Both the position numbers and the translations under genes were made by a program. From Halicephalobus mephisto (taxonomy: Eukaryota; Nematoda; Chromadorea; Rhabditida; Panagrolaimidae), in the NCBI GenBank assembly GCA_009193035.1, contig SWDT01000172.1, forward strand, positions 1 to 64,000: 64,000 nucleotides of DNA, given 5' to 3'. The notes under the pieces were generated by a model. That model saw only the letters and a program-made list of their open reading frames with translations, searched no databases and had not been told where the DNA came from. This document shows positions 58,098 through 64,000 of the stretch, in pieces. How positions within the stretch are numbered: position 1 is the stretch's first letter; the number at the start of each line of letters is the position of its first letter.

Positions 58098-60220
58098 ATG
58101 TTTAGGAAATTACCGACAAATGTTTTCCGGTCGTTTTCTACAGTAACTGCTGCAGAAGGATCCAGAAATTTCTATGATGTTGTTATTGTTGGAGGAGGAT
58201 TGGTGGGGAATGCTATGGCATGTGCTATTGGTAATACTCCGTCATTGGATTTTCACAAGATTTTAGTATTGGAATCAGGTAAACCGAAATCTCTAGGACC
58301 ACCACCGCTGCATCACAGTAATAGGGTGTTTGCTGTTGGTCCTGGAGCTGTTAGAATGTTCAAGGATTTTGGAATATGGGATAAACTTGAAAATTACAGA
58401 GTTAAGAAAGTAACGGATTTATATGTGAGTGGTTTTTATATATGAATTTGTTTTTTATATAATTTTAGGTGATGGATAGTTGTTCGCAATCAAGTATTCG
58501 TTTTGAACAGTTGGAAGATGATTTAGAAATTGCCTACATTATTGAAAATGACGCTATTGTGTCTGCGTTGTACGATAAAATGAGAACACATGAGAATATT
58601 ACGATTCAAAGTGGAGCAAAAGTTGAAACATGTGTGATTCCGTCGTCTTTGGGAGATTTGTCGAAAATTAAACTTTCAAATGGAACGGAAATTGAAACAA
58701 CATTGTTAATTGGAGCTGATGGGTTTAATAGTAATGTTAGAATGGCTATGGATGTGGAATATACGAAATGGGAATATGATCAAATGGGAATTGTGGCGAC
58801 TTTGAAGATATCTCCACATGGTGGTAATTCTGTTGCTTGGCAGAGGTTTACACCATTTGGACCGATTGCTTTGTTGCCGTTGAGTGATGAATTGAGTTCA
58901 CTTGTTTGGACGACTTCTAAAAATGATGCAGAAAGAATTATGAATTTGAAAGGAAATGAATTTATAAATGAATTAAATCATTATTTAGTAAGTTTTTATA
59001 TATGAAAGAATTTTAAAAAATTGGTTTTTTAGCATACGGATTCTCTTCAAGATTCTACGACGAATAAAACTATTTTTATGTTGGAAAAATTTAATGAAAT
59101 GTTTCCGGTGTTTGGAAGTAGAAATATTAACAAAATTAATTGGCAACCACCGATGGTTGTAGATTTTCAAACGGATAATAGAGCTGTTTTTCCTCTTGGA
59201 TTTGGAGTGGCTAAATATTACGTTAAATCTAGAGCGGCTTTGATTGGGTATGTTTTGGATTTAAAATAGAAATATTTAAGTACAGTGAAACCTCGATATA
59301 AACACCCTCGATAAGAGCAAATTCTCTTTAAAGACAACTCGGTTCCGACCCCTAACTGTGGATTTTCCCCTAGTAAACCCCTCGATAAAGGCAACTCCTC
59401 TGTAAAAACAATATTTCTGCCGTCCCTTCGGGTTGTTTTTAGCGAGGTTTCACTGTATTTGATTGTTTAAAAAAGAAAATTTATAATTGTAAAAGAAAAA
59501 ATGATGATAATTGCCAGATTTATTGTTTTTTAAATTTTGATTGTCTTTTTGCGCGCGAATTTTGAAAAAATTTAAGTTTTTTAGGATCGTTATAGAGTGG
59601 AAAAATGAGTCGATTTTGATGATTTATATATTTATAAATTTATTGTTTTTTATATTTTTGTTAATTTTAGAAGGGAATTTGAAAAAATTATATTTTTATG
59701 AAAATTGAAAGTTTTTAGGAAATTTTGAAAGTTGATAAAAGGAATAAGAAAAAATAATTGATTTTGATGGAATATTGTTGAATTTGTTTTTTTAATTAAT
59801 TTTTGTCTTTTTATATGGGAATTTTGAAAAATTATATATCGAATTTTGTAATTTTTAAATTTTAGAGATGCTGCTCATAGAGCTCATCCATTAGCTGGAC
59901 AAGGAGTCAATCTTGGTTGGAGTGATGTTAGATTATTGACGAAACAATTGGATATTGCTGCGAAAGAAGGAGGAGATGTTGGATCGGTATCGTATCTTGC
60001 TGATTACGATACAGAAAGTCAAAAACATAATACTCCTGTGATGGTTGCTATTGATTGGTTGAATAGACTTTATAGAACTGATTTTGGACCGTTGGTTTTC
60101 TTAAGATCAATAGGACTTCATACAGTGGATAAATTAATGCCATTGAAGGTAATTTTTTATTTAATTGTTAATGGTTAATTAGTTTTTTAGGATTTGATTA
60201 TCTACCAAGCTTCAAAATGA
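58098..60220 (+). CDS. coq-6: COQ6 ubiquinone biosynthesis monooxygenase
   Basis: Exons 58098-58424, 58469-58987, 59033-59247, 59866-60148 and 60191-60220 join in phase (457 aa). A mitochondrial presequence ([19 protein letters not shown]) precedes the FAD-binding [18 protein letters not shown]. Then come [45 protein letters not shown], and the second FAD signature [20 protein letters not shown] created across the exon 3/4 junction. COQ6 hydroxylates the coenzyme Q ring at C5 in the matrix-side CoQ synthome. The ATG follows TTTTTTAGG directly, 143 bp after the preceding stop, a typical downstream-operon (SL2-like) acceptor layout. The 618-bp intron 3 carries a MITE. The length is close to human COQ6. 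Confidence 0.95.
59283..59455. mobile_element. Tc1/mariner-superfamily (pogo/Tigger-like) MITE in a coq-6 intron
   Basis: Perfect 13-bp terminal inverted repeats CAGTGAAACCTCG (59283-59295) and CGAGGTTTCACTG (59443-59455) are bounded by TA dinucleotides (59281-59282 and 59456-59457), the expected target duplication. The termini match the known pogo/Tigger CAGTGAAACCTCG end. The 173-bp interior has no open frame, so it is non-autonomous. Confidence 0.9.
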
Positions 60221-60364
60221 CCGCCAATTTTGAGATAGATTTAGGATTATTTTATAATAAAATATTTTTCACTTTTTTGTGATTTTAAAAAGGTTTTTTA
60301 TCTTTTTGAATATATTTGAAAAATTATTTTTTAATTTTTGTACTTTGTAATTTTAGGCTGTGAA

Positions 60365-61044
60365 ATGGAGTATGATGATAACCCGTCTTTTCTTACTGGT
60401 GTCATTTCTACGACGTTAGAGACGATTGGAAGTGGTCTGAAAAAGAATCCTATTGACAATGAAGAGATAAGAAAACGGTTATTGAAGGATATTGATCAAT
60501 TAGAAGAAATTGTGAAAACGTGTACAAATGATGAAATATCGTTAAATAAGTTTAATGAGGAAATTAATAATAAACTTATGAATGCAAGTGAAACGGGAGA
60601 TTTGTCAAGTATTGAGACACCTTTTGAAAATGTTTTTAAAGAAATGTAAGTTTTATTTTTTTGAGTTTGTTTGAAATTAATTTTTTTAGTTTGAAAAAAG
60701 AAGAAAAATCAAAAAGAAAACCGATGAAACAGGAATTTAGTAAAGTTCGGGCTGCGATAAAAAATAAACCTATATCTGATGATGAAGAAGATATTGTTGA
60801 AGAAGAACAAGTAGTCAGGATGAAGGATCCGATTACGAAACAACGGATTACTGAACCTGTGAGAAATAAGATATGTAATCATGTGTATCAAAAAACGTCT
60901 ATTATTGATTTTATTAATGAAAACAAACAAAGAAGACTTTTGTGTCAATGCCCGACTCCTGGTTGTAATAACAAAAAACAACTTAATCCTAATGATATTG
61001 AGGATTATCCGGAATTTTTCCAAAGTTATGGACTTACACGTTAA
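60365..61044 (+). CDS. mms-21: NSE2/MMS21 SUMO E3 ligase of the SMC5/6 complex
   Basis: Exons 60365-60645 and 60690-61044 join in phase (211 aa). The N-terminal helical arm (residues 1-95) corresponds to the SMC5-binding coil. A Lys/Glu-rich linker follows. The C-terminal SP-RING (about 145-205) reads MKDPITKQRITEPVRN, then CNHVYQKTSIIDFI and CPTPGCNNKKQLNPNDI, with the Cys/His zinc ligands and the DPI(T) signature of NSE2. Family knowledge: it sumoylates cohesin and SMC5/6 subunits in DNA repair and meiosis. It starts 144 bp after the COQ6 stop, after a TTTTAG acceptor (60352-60357). Confidence 0.9.
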
Positions 61045-61302
61045 TTTTCGATATATGAAATAATTTAATTTTAAATATGTTGGAAAAAATCGTATTTCGA
61101 TTTGATATCTAATAGTAGATGTATTGATTGGCGAAATGCGAATATTGAAAATTTTTAAACTGTTCTTTTTAAAATTGGTCACGTTTTTTTTATTACTTTG
61201 TGAATTTTTTTAGAATCAGCCATTTTTGGCTAAGAATCGTTCACAGTGGCGAGCGCTGCAAAACGGGCGAAAGTATCGAACTGCGAAGTTGGCAGAATAG
61301 AT

Positions 61303-62440
61303 ATGAATAAACTGCCGAGACATCAACGTGATAAGGTTTGTTTTTTTATGCGGGGAATTGTGTTTTTTATATGGAAAGTTTGTTTTTGCGTATGACAAGT
61401 CATATTTCTTATATATCAAGAAATGTACATTGTGTATATGAGAAATTAAGTTTTTATATATGGAAATTTATGTTTTTTATATATGGGAAATTTATGGTTT
61501 TTTATATATGAAAAATTAAGTTTTTATATATGAAAAATTAAGTTTTTATATATGGGAATTTATGTTTTTTATTGTTGAGAGATTAGGTTGTTTTTGTAGG
61601 GGAATTTATGGTTTTTTATATAGAAAAGTTTGTATATAAGGAATTATACACGGGTTTTTTAGGTAAAACAATTTATGCTATTTACAAATGCTCCTGAATC
61701 AACTGCACTACATCTTTTGCAGAAATTTGGATGGGAAGTTGAAAGAGCTGCTGATCAGTATTTTTCTGAACCACAAATGATGGCACCAGTGAATAATTTT
61801 GGTGTTGAGACGTTGTTTAAAAAATATGCTGATGATCCGAGAGATAATTTGCCAGGAAGAATTGGACCACATGGAGTTGTTAGACTTTTGGAAGATATTA
61901 ATGTTGATCCGACTTCAAGAGCTGTTTTAATTTTTGCTTGGAAATTGGAAGCTAAAGTTCAATGTGAATTTTCGCGTGATGAATGGAATACAGGAATGAG
62001 TGTTATTGGGTATGGTTTTAATTATTGTTTTAAAAATGATTAAAATTTTTAGTTGTGATTCCTTGGATAAGTTAAAAAATTGGATGACAAATGCAGATGA
62101 TCAAGTTCGAGATGTAACAAGTTTTAGAAAATTCTACAACTTTACTTTTGGATATGCTAAACCTCTTGCAAGTCGTGGTTTGGCTCAGGATTTGGCAATT
62201 GCTTATTGGAGAATTATTTTTGGAAATAATCCTCGTGTTGAACATTTTATCAAATTTATTCAACGAGACAATAGAGGTGTTACTAAAGATGAATGGCAAC
62301 TGTTTTATGAATTTTTACAAACAATTAGAGAAGATTTTTCGAATTATGATGCTGAAGGTGGAGCTTGGCCTGTTCGTTTTGATGAATATGTAGAGTACTG
62401 TAAGCAAGAAAGAGGAGTCGGTGAACCAATGGAGCCTTGA
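61303..62440 (+). CDS. dcn-1: DCN1/DCUN1D cullin neddylation E3
   Basis: Exons 61303-61335, 61663-62009 and 62053-62440 join in phase (255 aa). The start MNKLPRHQRDKVKQFMLFTN and the UBA-like fold (about 12-48, WEVERAADQYF) match DCUN1D1. The PONY domain follows (about 60-250): YADDPRDNLPGRIGPHGVVR, AWKLEAKVQCEFSRDEWNTG, GCDSLDKLKNW (made by the exon 2/3 join), FYNFTFGYAKPLASRGLAQD, IAYWRIIFG and SNYDAEGGAWPVRFDEYVEY. DCN-1 binds UBC12 and cullins to promote NEDD8 conjugation. The gene is the sixth in the same-strand cluster, 258 bp after the MMS21 stop. Its first intron is filled with TTTATATATGGAAATT repeats. Confidence 0.95.
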
Positions 62441-62606
62441 GGATAACGGGTATTGCGGTTTTTAAATGGTTTTTTTTAACTATTTAGCCATTTAAATGTA
62501 GTGGTTATTGGTAAAAAGTTATTAGAAAGTATTTGGAAATAGATTGGTTGATTGCCATGGGATATTTTTGATAATGATTGTTTTGTTAAAAATAATTTTA
62601 GTAACG

Positions 62607-63127
62607 ATGAGTAGAGCGAATGATCCGTCGTTGATGGAAGCGGCTTTTAAAAATAGTGCAAATGAATTGTGAGTTTTTTTTTGTAATTTTTATTTTTTGA
62701 TTTTTGTTAATTTGGATTTTTTCTTTTTAGAGTAGTTTTTTTACTTTAATTACATTTTTCTAAATTAATATTTCCTGATAATATTGTGAAATTAAAAATC
62801 AGTTAACTAAAATCACAAAAAACGATTATGATTTTTTTTAGGATGATGAAACATGAAGATGTTAAAGGAGTTTTATGCACGGATGATCAAGGAAATGCTA
62901 TTTATCATGAAGGAAGCTTGACGGAGACATCTGCAGCAATAGCTTCTCAATTGGTTCAGATTGCATCTCAGATTGATTCGGTATATCCGGCTCCTGTTAT
63001 AACTCTGCAATCTCCGGACTCGAGAGTGATTATAGGCAGAAATAAACAAATTAGTGTTGCTGTTCATAGAGTTGGTCCTACTGATACGGTGAAATTGGAC
63101 AACACAGAAACATCGAATTCAGAATAA
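62607..63127 (+). CDS. LAMTOR5/HBXIP-like Ragulator subunit
   Basis: Exons 62607-62668 and 62842-63127 join in phase (115 aa). The core DVKGVLCTDDQGNAIYHEG, TETSAAIASQLVQIAS, PVITLQSPDSRVIIGRNK and QISVAVHRV follows the roadblock-fold LAMTOR5 (vertebrate motifs GVLCTDSQG and ITVAVHKM). Ragulator anchors Rag GTPases and mTORC1 on lysosomes. It starts 166 bp after the DCN1 stop. A short acidic tail (DNTETSNSE) extends beyond the vertebrate end. Its stop is only about 50 bp from the 3' end of the convergent GPCR gene. Confidence 0.85.
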
Positions 63128-63179
63128 AATGGGTATACTGTAGTTTTTTATTATTTTTATTATTAACCCGGAAAATAAA

Positions 63180-63776
63180 TTAACAATGAATATTTATTTT
63201 TTTAAATTTAATACAATTTGGTCGAGAAGGATTTGGGGATTTTGTTTTAAAAAAAAATTTAAAAAAATCGACAAATTGAATTTTGAATTGTTTTCTAAAA
63301 TTAACACTAGAATGAAAAAGAAAAAAAAAATTAAAAATTTTTCCAATAACAACGATAGTTATGGATAAAACAACTAAACCGTAATCTTTTTTTTTAAGAT
63401 AAAAATTTTCAAATTTTACAATATATATCCAAAAAAATATAATTGCAGATGGTAAATTTGTAATTATAAAACAACATACAATTGAAAATACAGTAATTGT
63501 TACTTTTCTTTCATTTTTTATGTGACGACGACTCCAGATTCTGGAACATCGATGATTTTCGTTTATTGGTGATTGTGATGAATCGAAACTGTTTTTGCTT
63601 GGATTCCATTTTTGAATTTGGAAAAATTTGTTTCGAGTTTTTAAATAATATAATAGGAAACCGTTGGTGAAAACGAGGAAAAATATTGGGATGATTACTT
63701 GGAAACAAACTCCGATTACAGCGGCTATCTGGATATATAGGGGGTTTGGAGAGGGTTGCATTGAATGAACTCCATT
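63180..63776 (-). CDS. Rhodopsin-like GPCR, 3' exon (TM5-TM7), gene continues off the right edge
   Basis: One exon is visible, entered at a CTAAAAAAG-type acceptor (63777) in phase 0 and ending at 63180. It encodes TM5 (IAAVIGVCFQVIIPIFFLVF), a basic third intracellular loop (SRRHIKNERKVT), TM6 (VFSIVCCFIITNLPSAIIFF) and TM7 (VVLSITIVVIGKIFNFFFLF), then HSSVNFRKQFK as the start of helix 8. The TM7 layout with NFFxxxxSSxxFR is the form seen in nematode SRW and FMRFamide/myosuppressin-like peptide receptors rather than the standard NPxxY. The ligand cannot be inferred. TM1-4 lie beyond the window. Confidence 0.85.
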   Translation of the reverse strand, partial: NGVHSMQPSPNPLYIQIAAVIGVCFQVIIPIFFLVFTNGFLLYYLKTRNKFFQIQKWNPSKNSFDSSQSPINENHRCSRIWSRRHIKNERKVTITVFSIVCCFIITNLPSAIIFFWIYIVKFENFYLKKKDYGLVVLSITIVVIGKIFNFFFLFHSSVNFRKQFKIQFVDFFKFFFKTKSPNPSRPNCIKFKKINIHC

Positions 63777-63779
63777 CTA

Positions 63780-64000
63780 AAAAAGTTATATTTAAAAATT
63801 TTTTAAATTATATTTAAAAATTATTTAAAATTATATTTAAAATTTTTAAAATTATATTTAAAAATTTTTTTAATTATATTTAAAAATTTTTTTAATTATA
63901 TTTAAAAATTATATTTAAAATTTTTTAAAATTGTATTTAAGAATTTTTTAAAATTATATTTAAAAAATCAAAAAAATTACACATTTAAAAAAATTTTTTA
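63780..64000. repeat. A/T tandem repeat in the GPCR intron
   Basis: Units of about 25-30 bp vary around AATTATATTTAAAAATTTTTT up to the window edge. Confidence 0.8.

Noticed and set aside
1..64000. tRNA, rRNA or spliced-leader RNA genes
   Set aside because: I found no convincing cloverleaf boxes, rRNA core sequence or SL donor motif by eye. A covariance-model scan would be needed to exclude them.

Overview
The window is nuclear DNA of an animal, most likely a free-living nematode. Genes are split by short AT-rich introns with TTTCAG/TTTTAG acceptors and GTAAGT/GTGAGT donors. Intergenic and intronic DNA is extremely A/T-rich and full of minisatellites. The gene set is conserved metazoan single-copy genes plus nematode-style genes, including a chemoreceptor/neuropeptide-type GPCR and a secreted VWA protein. 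The tight same-strand packing at the right end resembles nematode operons. I cannot name the species. All exon joins below come from splice signals plus reading-phase arithmetic, not from transcripts.

Layout. 0-2 kb: a coding-looking exon cut by the window edge and a decayed, internally deleted Helitron on the minus strand. 2-5.8 kb: AT-rich DNA and tandem repeats. 5.9-16.6 kb, plus strand: a secreted VWA-domain protein, the RasGAP+VPS9 endocytic regulator RME-6/GAPVD1, and an unrecognised Ser/Lys-repeat protein. 16.6-24.5 kb: a gene-poor block of roughly 100-bp minisatellites interrupted by a solo LTR. 24.6-26.5 kb: a small single-pass membrane protein. 27.8-31.7 kb, minus strand: MO25/CAB39 and a Cys-type selenoprotein T homologue. 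33.3-38.6 kb, plus strand: an angiomotin-like coiled-coil protein. 39.2-45.2 kb, minus strand: a small classical-repeat cadherin, convergent with the angiomotin gene. 46.8-48.3 kb: an ARGLU1-like SR protein.

50.7-63.1 kb, plus strand: seven closely spaced genes, namely HSP110, a ZHP/RNF212-type RING protein, an ALG8-endonuclease V fusion, COQ6, NSE2/MMS21, DCN1 and LAMTOR5. The gaps are about 140-320 bp, so an operon is plausible. The window closes with the 3' end of a rhodopsin-like GPCR on the minus strand.

The most interesting items are four. (1) A continuous reading frame joins the N-glycosylation enzyme ALG8 to endonuclease V. (2) The ZHP-type RING gene carries in its last exon a 36-codon segment that aligns without gaps to the substrate-binding region of the HSP110 gene just upstream, which indicates a chimeric exon. 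(3) A minisatellite family has a core that looks like a micro-exon (TTTCAG|GGACTTTCGTG|GTGAGA) and recurs in at least four arrays. (4) The HSP110 gene has a shortened C-terminal lid and a strong heat-shock element upstream.
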